9,302 nucleotides of DNA from Thermoplasmatota archaeon (GCA_030595765.1 JAUVCJ010000078.1:1-9302); one strand, 5' to 3'. Positions 1 to 6,583 are shown, counted from the first letter of the stretch. Program-made: numbers and translations. Notes: generated by a model not told the origin, from the sequence alone.

Positions 1-72
1 GCCACCGCAGGTCGAGCCCACGCAAATGAACAGATGGCGATTGTATCTTTTTGTATCTGCTAGTCCAGACAT
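1..72 (-). CDS. [2Fe-2S] thioredoxin-like ferredoxin, N-terminal fragment
   Basis: Reading the minus strand from the ATG at 72 gives 24 open codons to the window edge: MSGLADTKRYNRHLFICVGS followed by TCGG. A basic/aromatic start, then a hydrophobic beta strand and a C-x4-C pair (Cys17, Cys22), is the usual opening of thioredoxin-fold [2Fe-2S] ferredoxins (the NuoE / TRX-ferredoxin superfamily), in which these cysteines are the first two of four cluster ligands. The other two would lie outside the window. Such proteins carry electrons for hydrogenases, NADH-dehydrogenase-like complexes or oxidoreductases; which partner applies here cannot be seen. An AGGTG motif 8 nt before the ATG supports this start; an in-frame GTG at 81 is an alternative. 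The family call rests on few residues and is moderate. Confidence 0.6.
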   Translation of the reverse strand, partial: MSGLADTKRYNRHLFICVGSTCGG

Positions 73-253
73 ATCATTCACACCTTTATTGACCCATCAT
101 AGCCAGAAAAATTGGGCTTAAAACTTGCATAGCCCAACCCCCCTATATCAATTTGCATGCCCGAGTTTGGGTAGTGACCCTGTAAAAGCAATAACGGACT
201 TAGCATGCATCTGCGCCTTCAAACGGTGCTGGAGGGGTCTTTGCCTGACCAAA
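73..253. other. Divergent intergenic region with a 7-bp hairpin
   Basis: No convincing gene lies between the left-edge ferredoxin fragment and the membrane protein at 288. The stretch holds an inverted repeat, TTGGGCT at 112-118 and AGCCCAA at 131-137, with a 12-nt loop. It also has two TTGCAT-headed words (125-136 and 153-164, both running into GCCC-like sequence) and a TATA-like CTATATC around 143-150. A short open frame from 125 runs out of frame into the membrane-protein gene and looks like noise. Function of the region beyond promoters is unknown. Confidence 0.4.
81..85 (-). promoter_or_regulatory. Shine-Dalgarno-like AGGTG for the left-edge ferredoxin gene
   Basis: On the minus strand AGGTG occupies 85 to 81 and is followed by an 8-nt spacer and the ATG at 72. 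It matches part of the archaeal consensus GGAGGTGATC. A weak TATGAT centred near 98.5 would instead suggest a leaderless transcript from 72, so the two readings compete. Confidence 0.35.
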
Positions 254-257
254 GGAA

Positions 258-263
258 TTATAT
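258..263 (+). promoter_or_regulatory. TATA box for the membrane-protein gene
   Basis: TTATAT within GGAATTATATCC is centred 27.5 nt before the ATG at 288, the normal spacing between an archaeal TATA box and the transcription start. A purine-rich AAAGGA directly upstream sits where a BRE would be. Transcription should therefore begin at or next to the start codon, giving a leaderless mRNA. There is no Shine-Dalgarno sequence. Confidence 0.6.
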
Positions 264-287
264 CCCATCTGTTCATCCCCCAATGCA

Positions 288-1412
288 ATGGCCAAGAAGA
301 AGCGCAAGGACGAGGCCGAGGATGGCTACGAGTTCAAACCCGATGAGTTCGATAGGACCGAATTTCTCAGGCGCGAATTTCGTGATGCGAAGGCCGCATA
401 CATCACGATCGGCTATGCTCTGGTGATGGCTCTAGCTTCGCTTGGGCTAACACACGCAGGCCAGCCTCATCTTGGCATCATCTTGGGAATTCTCGCAGTC
501 CTGTTCCTTCGCCATCTCTTTCCGATGTTGGGAGTTGACACCTCCTCTGATACCTTCAAGGCAAAGAACTGGCTCTCATCTGTGGCAGTTTACCTTTTCA
601 CATGGATAGCGGTCTGGATACTGCTTGTCAACCCCCCGTTCATGGACATGGGCACACCAGGCGTCGAAAAGTTCGAAGTGTTTGGCTTGGATGCAGACGG
701 CAACTACACAATTCTAAACAATACCAACGACCTTAACCTGTTCAGCAGGGGAGAGACCGCAGTCATCGTCGCCTTTGTGGTTGATAACGTGGAGGTTGCT
801 GAGGTTCATATAGAAGTCGAAGACCCCACTGGCAACATCTTGGGCACATCTCCCATGACCAGTATTCAAAGGGACGATTACGACCTGTATCACCGCTACG
901 AACATCAAATCACGGAAAATCAGGCAATTCTGGATTCCATGTGGGACATCTACGGAGACAAGATGTTCGTAAGCTCAGTAGATTGCGTACTTTCAGGGGA
1001 ATGGAAGTATGAGGTCACTGGCAAGGACACACAAGGGCTTGAATCCACAGCCAGGGGAAGTATAAGGGTCACCAACCCGGCAGTAGTATCCAACACAGAG
1101 TTCTGGAGGGAGACCAGCACTGGAGTATATGCATCCCTTCCTGCTCAAGGCGCAGGTGTGGGCAACGGCGCCAAGTTACTGGTGAATGTGACAGTTACTG
1201 ACAACCAGCCAATAGACTACCCGTCCCTTGAACTACCGGATGTGTTCCTGGTCGTTGACGGGGTGGAAAGGGCTATGGAAAAGGATGTTGGAAACCAATG
1301 GAGAATAATCTTCAATGACCTAGAGCTTGGCAGCCACACTCTTCAGGTCTTGGTGGTAAATTACCACATCCACCAAACACTTGGACCTCTGATGGATATC
1401 ACCATCAACTAG
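288..1412 (+). CDS. Membrane protein of unknown function, three TM helices and an extracytoplasmic beta-rich region
   Basis: I do not recognise a named family for this 374-residue protein. It opens with a strongly charged cytoplasmic tail (KKKRKDE, then acidic and basic residues to about 36). Three hydrophobic segments follow at about 38-56, 61-80 and 96-114. The remaining 260 residues are soluble and beta-rich. They read as two Ig- or FN3-like modules, about 125-265 (with NPAVV marking the end) and 270-374, including phrases such as 'VEVAEVHIEVEDPTGN' and 'VNVTVTDN' typical of such folds. The positive-inside rule and the odd number of helices place this part outside the cell. Two cysteine-poor modules with a few N-x-S/T sequons fit a surface location. 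The start follows from the TATA box 27 bp upstream; an ATG at 283 is out of frame. The gene converges on the CCA-adding enzyme. It could be an envelope or cell-surface assembly protein, but that is inference. Confidence 0.85.
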   Translation: MAKKKRKDEAEDGYEFKPDEFDRTEFLRREFRDAKAAYITIGYALVMALASLGLTHAGQPHLGIILGILAVLFLRHLFPMLGVDTSSDTFKAKNWLSSVAVYLFTWIAVWILLVNPPFMDMGTPGVEKFEVFGLDADGNYTILNNTNDLNLFSRGETAVIVAFVVDNVEVAEVHIEVEDPTGNILGTSPMTSIQRDDYDLYHRYEHQITENQAILDSMWDIYGDKMFVSSVDCVLSGEWKYEVTGKDTQGLESTARGSIRVTNPAVVSNTEFWRETSTGVYASLPAQGAGVGNGAKLLVNVTVTDNQPIDYPSLELPDVFLVVDGVERAMEKDVGNQWRIIFNDLELGSHTLQVLVVNYHIHQTLGPLMDITIN

Positions 1413-1439
1413 ACGTGCCTGTTGGAGTGTACTAGTTCA

Positions 1440-1444
1440 TTTTT
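1440..1444 (+). terminator. Oligo-T terminator after the membrane-protein gene
   Basis: A run of five T (CATTTTTAC) begins 28 nt after the TAG stop at 1410-1412. Archaeal RNA polymerase commonly ends at such oligo-T tracts without a hairpin. Position between convergent genes fits this role. Confidence 0.4.
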
Positions 1445-1459
1445 ACTTGGGACTTTTGG

Positions 1460-1464
1460 AAAAA
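1460..1464 (-). terminator. Oligo-T terminator after the CCA-adding enzyme gene
   Basis: On the minus strand CAATTTTTCC gives five T about 56 nt past the TGA stop at 1520-1522. It faces the plus-strand T tract at 1440-1444, so the 107-bp spacer appears to hold one terminator for each convergent gene. Confidence 0.4.
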
Positions 1465-1519
1465 TTGGCAGAAGGACCGCACTTGTTCAGCTCAACTGCA
1501 TTGATGCCATAGCCTGAGC

Positions 1520-2887
1520 TCATCTCTTCCACGGAAATCGCCGGTTCAGAAGTCTGCCCAATGAGGCTGGATATAAGCCTGCAAGGGTCTCACCGTCCAA
1601 TACTTCAAAGCCAGCTTGGGCGCTTTCGAGCAGGTTCTTGCCCAAAGTTACCTCCAGAAGCCTGTTATCTAGAAGGCTTTGGGGATCAACATAATCTCTT
1701 TTTACCTCAACCATCCAGATGCCATCCACAATTTTAGGCTCCGAAAGCGCAGCCTCATTATCAGACCATTTCTGAAGGAAATTGCTTGATTCCTTGTTCC
1801 AAACAGGCGGCCCTGAATGAAGCCTTGTACTGGGAAGTCGGTCAGAGCCTAGCTCGAATAGTAGCAAGATCTTTGACGAGTTGAGCCAATAATCTGAATT
1901 GAGTACCAGAAAGCCTGAATTATCAAGGAGCCTGACTGCCGATCTAAGAGCCTTCTTGACCTGGGAATAAAGAACATCGTCCACCAACTCTGGCCTTCCA
2001 AGCTCGATGCCAATTGCATGGCTCCCATGAGTGCCATCTCTCTCCTCCAGAAGCAGAAGGGCATCCATGGTGGATAGCGGTGCAGGGATCTTTGGGAAGA
2101 AGAAACTTTCAGCCGGATTTGCCAGGTATTCCCGGGCTGCATGGATGAATAACGAAAAGCTCTGAAGGCTCAGTGCCGAGGCCACGTTTCGATTCGAGTC
2201 CACCGGATCGATGAATGTCAATGGTTGAGAAAAGCCCTTGGAGCCCTTGCCGGTCAGGTCTATCCTCTCCCCTTTAGCCCATTGGCTGGCAGCCTCCAGA
2301 ACCCTACCAAAGGTTTCGTAGTGATGGACAAGCAGTTCGCAAAGGTATCCAGGAAAACCCTCGACCTCCACGTGAGCGCCATAAACTCCCACGCCCTTCT
2401 GGAAGGCCTTTAGTAGCCTGGCCTGATCCTTTTGAGCTGCTGTCAGGTTCTCGGATATGAACTGGGTATGAAAGGGAGTTCTGTCCACTGCGCTCATCTT
2501 GGCGCTCGCCTCTAAAACAGCAAAAGCTGGGACAATATCCACCTCAAATCCCTGGAAGTGGCCCATGACATAGGGGTGCTCGGCATACTTCTCCACCCGG
2601 TCTTCAAGAAGGCAATGCCCCAGAGCTAGACCCAGCCTCTCCAGGTCCTCGCGTGAGGTTGAAGGTGGAAACATTATGAACATATCTATATCGGGCTTTG
2701 ACAGATGAGTGCCCTTGGCAATGGAGCCCACCATCTTCGGGGCTGCCTGGATGCCGCTCTGCTCGACACACTTGCGTTTGATCTCCTCTTGGGCTCTCCG
2801 AGTTAGATCCATCACAGCCTGGTCTATCCTTTCCTGCTGCTCTGCATCAGGGGATATCCGCTCCAGTATCTGTTCCTCCAGACTCAT
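1520..2887 (-). CDS. cca: CCA-adding tRNA nucleotidyltransferase, archaeal class I
   Basis: This 455-residue cytoplasmic enzyme adds or repairs the 3'-terminal CCA of tRNA from CTP and ATP without a nucleic-acid template. The nucleotidyltransferase signature is intact: MVGSIAKGTHLSKPDIDMF at residues 52-70 holds the Gly-Ser and the first two metal carboxylates (Asp66, Asp68), and FEVDIVPAF at 115-122 supplies the third (Asp117). The central region has the archaeal landmarks RTPFHTQF (136-143) and KGVGVYGAHVEVEGFPGYLCELL (about 164-186), as in class I archaeal enzymes. Length is slightly above the roughly 440 residues usual for the family and nothing is missing. The start is fixed by a TATA box centred 27 nt upstream, implying a leaderless message. 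The gene stands alone, divergent from the DGGGP synthase gene and convergent with the membrane-protein gene; no functional tie to either is evident. Confidence 0.95.
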   Translation of the reverse strand: MSLEEQILERISPDAEQQERIDQAVMDLTRRAQEEIKRKCVEQSGIQAAPKMVGSIAKGTHLSKPDIDMFIMFPPSTSREDLERLGLALGHCLLEDRVEKYAEHPYVMGHFQGFEVDIVPAFAVLEASAKMSAVDRTPFHTQFISENLTAAQKDQARLLKAFQKGVGVYGAHVEVEGFPGYLCELLVHHYETFGRVLEAASQWAKGERIDLTGKGSKGFSQPLTFIDPVDSNRNVASALSLQSFSLFIHAAREYLANPAESFFFPKIPAPLSTMDALLLLEERDGTHGSHAIGIELGRPELVDDVLYSQVKKALRSAVRLLDNSGFLVLNSDYWLNSSKILLLFELGSDRLPSTRLHSGPPVWNKESSNFLQKWSDNEAALSEPKIVDGIWMVEVKRDYVDPQSLLDNRLLEVTLGKNLLESAQAGFEVLDGETLAGLYPASLGRLLNRRFPWKR

Positions 2888-2910
2888 GACTCTTCCAATG
2901 GTTTCAAGCT

Positions 2911-2917
2911 AATAAAA
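2911..2917 (-). promoter_or_regulatory. TATA box for the CCA-adding enzyme gene
   Basis: On the minus strand TTTTATT, within GGTTTTATTAGC, is centred exactly 27 nt before the ATG at 2887. That spacing predicts transcription starting at the start codon. No Shine-Dalgarno motif precedes it. Confidence 0.55.
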
Positions 2918-3073
2918 CCTAACCCACGAACACTGACCAATAATCAACAACACATACTGACCAGATACACACCAATACCTAATCGCCGGGACATAAGCAC
3001 CATCACACACACACGATCACCAGCACAGATATACTGATCCACAAACAGAATCCATATGACAAATCCACAAACC
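2918..3073. other. A/C-rich, G-poor divergent spacer between cca and the DGGGP synthase gene
   Basis: The plus strand here is dominated by A and C, with only about 15 G in some 155 bases, unlike flanking genes. Short words recur: ACTGACCA at 2932-2939 and 2956-2963, a near copy ACTGATCCA at 3033-3041, ATACTGA at 2954-2960 and 3031-3037, and a CACACACACA run around 3003-3013. I see no tRNA, no convincing gene and no regular spacer-repeat array. It separates two divergent promoters and may carry regulator sites, or encode a G/U-rich RNA on the minus strand; neither is shown. Confidence 0.5.
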
Positions 3074-3079
3074 ATTATA
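3074..3079 (+). promoter_or_regulatory. TATA box for the DGGGP synthase gene
   Basis: ATTATA in ACCATTATACCAT is centred 27.5 nt before the ATG at 3104. This supports that start over the in-frame ATG at 3119, which has no such box at the right distance, and predicts a leaderless transcript. Confidence 0.55.
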
Positions 3080-3103
3080 CCATAGGGAACGGATTCCCCC
3101 AGG

Positions 3104-3958
3104 ATGAGAAATCCATATATGGAGATACTCAGGCCTCTGAACTCCTCCATGGCCTTCCTGGGAGTTTTGGTTGGAGCCCTTATCGGAGCTACCATTGGCT
3201 CCATCGGGAATTCAGGGCTATGGCTGTACTCCATAATACCGGCCGGGATAGTTGCTGGCCTCTACACCGGAGCAGGCAATGCCCTCAATGACGTATATGA
3301 CTCCGAGGTGGACAAGCAGAACCATCCACAGCGTCCCATACCGTCAGGCAGGATGAGCAAAAAAAGCGCCAAGGGATTGGCAATTGGCCTGTTCATTCTG
3401 GGAGCAGCGTTGGCATCAATGGTTAACCCAGTATGCCTGTTGATAGCGCTCTTTAACGGCCTCATGCTGGTGCTTTACGAGACCCACCTCAAACGCCAGG
3501 GTTTGCCAGGAAATATCACCATCAGCTACCTGGCTGCCTCGCTTTTCCTCTTTGGCGGTGCTGCCACGATAGAGCTTGGAATGGATGCAATGGCCAGAAC
3601 CCTGATGTTGGCCATGCTTGCCTTCCTTGCCACACTGGGTAGAGAGATAGTCAAGGACATCGAGGACCTCAAAGGGGATTTCGACAGAGTGACCCTTCCA
3701 AGAAAGATAGGAGTTAAAAGGGCCGGGTTCATAGCAGCCTGTTTCTTCCTAATGGCGGTGTGCCTAAGCCCTCTTCCATACATACTGGGGCTCCTTCCGT
3801 TGCCTTACCTTCTGGTGGTATTGGGCTCGGACAGCATATTTATATATGCCAGTATAATAATCTTGAGTGACAAGCGTGGTAGTGCTACTGCAGCCAAATT
3901 CGCAATGTTACTAGCTCTCATTGCCTTCATTGTTGGAGGGATATGGACAGGTAGCTAG
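3104..3958 (+). CDS. Digeranylgeranylglyceryl phosphate synthase (UbiA prenyltransferase family)
   Basis: This 284-residue integral membrane enzyme is expected to transfer the second geranylgeranyl chain from its diphosphate to GGGP, making DGGGP, the diether core of archaeal phospholipids. Both Mg-diphosphate motifs of the UbiA superfamily are present. The first is NDVYDSEVD at residues 62-70, followed by KQNHPQRPIPSG (71-82); the second is DIEDLKGD at 185-192, followed by FDRVTLPRKIG. The tight N-x-P-x-RPIPSG form and the DIEDxxGD motif match archaeal DGGGP synthases rather than quinone-pathway UbiA or heme O synthase. Around eight to nine hydrophobic helices fill the rest, and the length is normal. 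It is followed 52 bp later by GGGP synthase, the enzyme making its substrate, which supports the assignment. The 3' gap has its own TATA and Shine-Dalgarno signals, so the two may be transcribed both together and separately. Confidence 0.92.
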   Translation: MRNPYMEILRPLNSSMAFLGVLVGALIGATIGSIGNSGLWLYSIIPAGIVAGLYTGAGNALNDVYDSEVDKQNHPQRPIPSGRMSKKSAKGLAIGLFILGAALASMVNPVCLLIALFNGLMLVLYETHLKRQGLPGNITISYLAASLFLFGGAATIELGMDAMARTLMLAMLAFLATLGREIVKDIEDLKGDFDRVTLPRKIGVKRAGFIAACFFLMAVCLSPLPYILGLLPLPYLLVVLGSDSIFIYASIIILSDKRGSATAAKFAMLLALIAFIVGGIWTGS

Positions 3959-3965
3959 AATCTGT

Positions 3966-3973
3966 AATATATA
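3966..3973 (+). promoter_or_regulatory. TATA box for the GGGP synthase - DUF2070 unit
   Basis: AATATATA is centred at 3969.5, 41 nt before the ATG at 4011. With the usual 27-nt spacing, transcription would start near 3996-3997. This leaves a short leader of about 14 nt that contains a Shine-Dalgarno sequence, unlike the leaderless neighbours. Confidence 0.55.
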
Positions 3974-3999
3974 GAAGTGCTGTTGAACATGAACAAATA

Positions 4000-4004
4000 G
4001 AGGT
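4000..4004 (+). promoter_or_regulatory. Shine-Dalgarno site for GGGP synthase
   Basis: GAGGT lies 6 nt before the ATG at 4011, good spacing for pairing with the archaeal 16S rRNA 3' end. It is the only clear ribosome binding site before a complete gene in the window and fixes this start. Confidence 0.6.
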
Positions 4005-4010
4005 ATCAAA

Positions 4011-4748
4011 ATGAACGTATGGTCCTACATTTTGGAGATCCTTGCCAAGGGCAAGATGCACATGACCCTGCTAGACCCTGCCAAGCAATCCGCAGAAGTT
4101 GCTGCGACCATGGCTCTGGGTGCATCAAGGGCTGGCTCTCATGCCATAATGGTCGGTGGCTCTACTGGGGTGACATCTCAAAACCTGGATAGCACTGTTA
4201 TAGCAATCAAGGAAAAGGTGGACATACCCATCATTCTGTTCCCGGCAGGGGCTCAAGCACTAAGTCCAAACCTGGATGCCATTTATTTCATGACCATGCT
4301 CAACTCAAAGGATCCAAGATTTCTTTCGCGGGAGCAGATGCATGCTGCCCGTTACATCAAGAAAAGCGGGGTGGAAACCATATCCATGGGTTACATTATT
4401 GTGGAACCCGGCATGCGTGTTGGCGAGGTAAGCTCTGCTGAAGTGGTCAAAAGAGACGACACCGATACAGCCATAGGCTATGCTCTTAGTGCACAATTAT
4501 TTGATATGAAACTTGTATACCTTGAGGCCGGGTCGGGTGCTCCAGAACCCGTTCCTGTGGAAATGGTCACCGCCGTCAAGGAAGAGATAGGCATCCCGTT
4601 GGTGGTTGGCGGCGGCATTCGGACTCCCGAAGCTGCAGGCAACGCAGCAAAGGCTGGCGGCGACATCATCGTGACAGGAACGCTGGTGGAATCATGCTCT
4701 GATGTTGAAAGTACATTAACCGACATTGTAAATGCGATCATGCTGTGA
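4011..4748 (+). CDS. Geranylgeranylglyceryl phosphate synthase (GGGP synthase)
   Basis: This 245-residue soluble or membrane-associated TIM-barrel enzyme makes the first ether bond of archaeal lipids, joining geranylgeranyl diphosphate to sn-glycerol-1-phosphate. Family landmarks occur in order: LLDPAKQ at residues 20-26 (the Asp22 expected to hold Mg2+), AIMVGGSTGVT at 45-55, LFPAGAQALSPNLDA at 76-90, YIIVEPGMRVGEV at 128-140, YLEAGSGAPEPV at 170-181 (glycerol-phosphate binding), and the phosphate-gripping GGGIR (200-204) and TGT (222-224). The Asp-Pro-x-Lys form and length match the archaeal and bacterial GGGPS/PcrB family, and the archaeal setting next to DGGGP synthase makes GGGP synthase the likely role. 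No key motif is missing. Its stop codon overlaps the start of the DUF2070 gene (TGATG), indicating translational coupling. Confidence 0.95.
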   Translation: MNVWSYILEILAKGKMHMTLLDPAKQSAEVAATMALGASRAGSHAIMVGGSTGVTSQNLDSTVIAIKEKVDIPIILFPAGAQALSPNLDAIYFMTMLNSKDPRFLSREQMHAARYIKKSGVETISMGYIIVEPGMRVGEVSSAEVVKRDDTDTAIGYALSAQLFDMKLVYLEAGSGAPEPVPVEMVTAVKEEIGIPLVVGGGIRTPEAAGNAAKAGGDIIVTGTLVESCSDVESTLTDIVNAIML

Positions 4749-6583
4749 TGACAATGAAAAGATCTCGAAGCATAAAAGGCAATAGATACACGCCTGACCA
4801 GGATATAGAATCCATGAGCGGGGCAATTGGAAGCCTATTCAAGGCCCCGAGCCCAAGAAAGGTGCTACCAGTCACCCTTCTCTTTTCAGTTTTGGGCAGC
4901 CTGGTCATCTTTTATCCATTGCATGACCAATATCTCAACGGATTCCTTATACTGTTCCTGCCAGCGTTATTCGCCAGCCTGGCAACCACGCCATTAGCCA
5001 AAAGCGTAGGCGGGACAATGTATTCCAGGCGGTCAACACTGCTGGCCACCATTGTGCTGTTCCTCATGCTAATTGCTCTATCTTTTGGAAGACTTCTGGT
5101 GGAGGTATTTGATGTCAGCCGCATCCATGTTCTAACCTATGCCTTTGCGGTAATACTCTGGGCTCGTCATCTCATACTGTTGACACTAAGCCATCATTCC
5201 CATCGCAAGATATTCTTTGCATCTGCCAACCAGACCATGATGGGAATTCTGCTAGTATTCCTTATACTACCTGGCTGGACCAACATAGATATCCTTCTTG
5301 CCTTGTTGTTCTGCTCTTCTTTTTTGCTGGGGTCTATGTTTTACACCATCCAGATGGGCGGACCCATGCGCCAGTCCTTTGGAGCGAGCCAACTGGCTCT
5401 TACAAGGGCCATGATGGATCACATGACTGAAGGCGGCAAGGCTGGTAAAGGGATGCTTGAGAGGTTCTTTGGGGGATTTTCTGAAGAAATGGACGTGCCC
5501 ATCGAAATAGCATCTTTTAGGCGCCCTGGCCAGGACAAGCCAAAGATTCTACTGGTTCTTCCTGGTGTGCACCCTGGACCCTTTGGAACCCTGGGGGCCT
5601 CTGACCTCTCAACCAAATTGGAAGGGCACCTACAAGACCTAGCAGATCACATCTATGTGCCTCATGGTACTACTGGGCACGACCTGAACCTTGCACGAAG
5701 CTCGGACTGTACTAAAATTGCAAAATGGGTCAGAAATGCCCTTCATGGCCTTGAATACTCTGACCAGGCTGGAATTGCTGTTCGCTTCGATAGAGAGGCA
5801 AAAGTTCTGGCGCAAGTCATCGGCAATGGTGTATTCCTAACAGGTACATTCTCACCAAAAGCCACTGACGACATCGAGGCCAGTGTTGGAGACTGGATCT
5901 ATAAAACTGTTGAGCTGGAAAGCGAATTGACACCTGTAGTGATGGATGCTCATAATTCAATAATCAGGGGAAGTGGAAGTGTATACTGGGGAACAGACAA
6001 GGCCAAAGAGCTGTTCGAGGTCATGACCAAAGGCTCCCGGGATGCCGTCGCATCCCCAAGGGATCGCTTCAAGCTGGGTTATTCAGAAGTTAGAAAATTC
6101 TCAATTGAGAAACACGGCATTGGCCCTAAAGGCATCCAGGCAATGGTGTTCGAGGTTCAAGGAACCCTCAGCGCCTACCTTATGTTTGATGGCAATAACA
6201 TGACCAGAGGGCTTAGAGAGCTTATCATGAGCGAGATAACGGATCTTGTGGATCAGGCCGAGGTTATGACCAGTGACAATCACATAGTCAACGCCATCAT
6301 AGGAGGGATCAACCCTGTGGGTTGCAAGGCTGATCGTAAAAAGCTGGCAACTGTGTCTAGAAAACTTATTCAACAGGCCATACAGGATCTTGAACCCATG
6401 GAAGCGAGTGTAACAACCGGGACGATTCGGAGAGTAAAAGTATTCGGCCATGGCTCCACAGTAAGGATGACCACAGTGATCAACGCAGGACTTGCCACCC
6501 TCTTGCCTTCGGCTGCAACGTCAATATCTCTATCACTTGCTTTTTCCCTTCTTTCGGGATTCGTCCTTGACCTTCTTCTTTGA
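4748..6583 (+). CDS. DUF2070 family membrane protein, putative metal-dependent enzyme
   Basis: This is a 611-residue member of the archaeal DUF2070 family, whose function is not established. The N-terminal third is membrane-embedded, with about six helices at roughly 40-59, 65-84, 96-117, 126-148, 163-177 and 180-199. A soluble domain (about 205-575) follows, and a last hydrophobic segment (586-610) ends the protein. The soluble part has spaced polar motifs suited to metal or active-site roles: GVHPGPFGT (273-281), PHGTTGHDLN (305-314), DAHNS (400-404), SDNH (509-512) and GHG (567-569). Calling it a hydrolase is inference from these motifs. The ATG at 4748 shares its A with the TGA stop of GGGP synthase. 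An in-frame GTG at 4745 and ATG at 4754 are alternatives. Being coupled to an ether-lipid gene suggests a membrane-lipid or envelope role. The last 51 bp overlap the convergent beta-helix gene. Confidence 0.88.
   Translation: MTMKRSRSIKGNRYTPDQDIESMSGAIGSLFKAPSPRKVLPVTLLFSVLGSLVIFYPLHDQYLNGFLILFLPALFASLATTPLAKSVGGTMYSRRSTLLATIVLFLMLIALSFGRLLVEVFDVSRIHVLTYAFAVILWARHLILLTLSHHSHRKIFFASANQTMMGILLVFLILPGWTNIDILLALLFCSSFLLGSMFYTIQMGGPMRQSFGASQLALTRAMMDHMTEGGKAGKGMLERFFGGFSEEMDVPIEIASFRRPGQDKPKILLVLPGVHPGPFGTLGASDLSTKLEGHLQDLADHIYVPHGTTGHDLNLARSSDCTKIAKWVRNALHGLEYSDQAGIAVRFDREAKVLAQVIGNGVFLTGTFSPKATDDIEASVGDWIYKTVELESELTPVVMDAHNSIIRGSGSVYWGTDKAKELFEVMTKGSRDAVASPRDRFKLGYSEVRKFSIEKHGIGPKGIQAMVFEVQGTLSAYLMFDGNNMTRGLRELIMSEITDLVDQAEVMTSDNHIVNAIIGGINPVGCKADRKKLATVSRKLIQQAIQDLEPMEASVTTGTIRRVKVFGHGSTVRMTTVINAGLATLLPSAATSISLSLAFSLLSGFVLDLLL

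Noticed and set aside
1..40. Possible tRNA 3' end, from the GGTCGAGCCC-like sequence at the left edge
   Set aside because: No matching acceptor stem or cloverleaf can be drawn, and the minus strand encodes a clear ferredoxin-like N-terminus here.
125..426. Two short plus-strand open frames (125-346 and 205-426) before and into the membrane-protein gene
   Set aside because: They overlap the well-supported 288-1412 frame, have no promoter or ribosome site, and their residue content looks like random frame translation.
2918..3073. CRISPR array suggested by recurring short words in the A/C-rich spacer
   Set aside because: The repeats are only 8-9 bp, irregularly spaced and imperfect.
2944..3234. 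96-codon minus-strand open frame across the cca - DGGGP synthase spacer
   Set aside because: It runs antisense into DGGGP synthase, its second half is the low-complexity spacer, and it crosses both divergent promoters.
6101..6451. 116-codon minus-strand open frame inside DUF2070
   Set aside because: It is a shadow of a conserved coding region with no start signals of its own.
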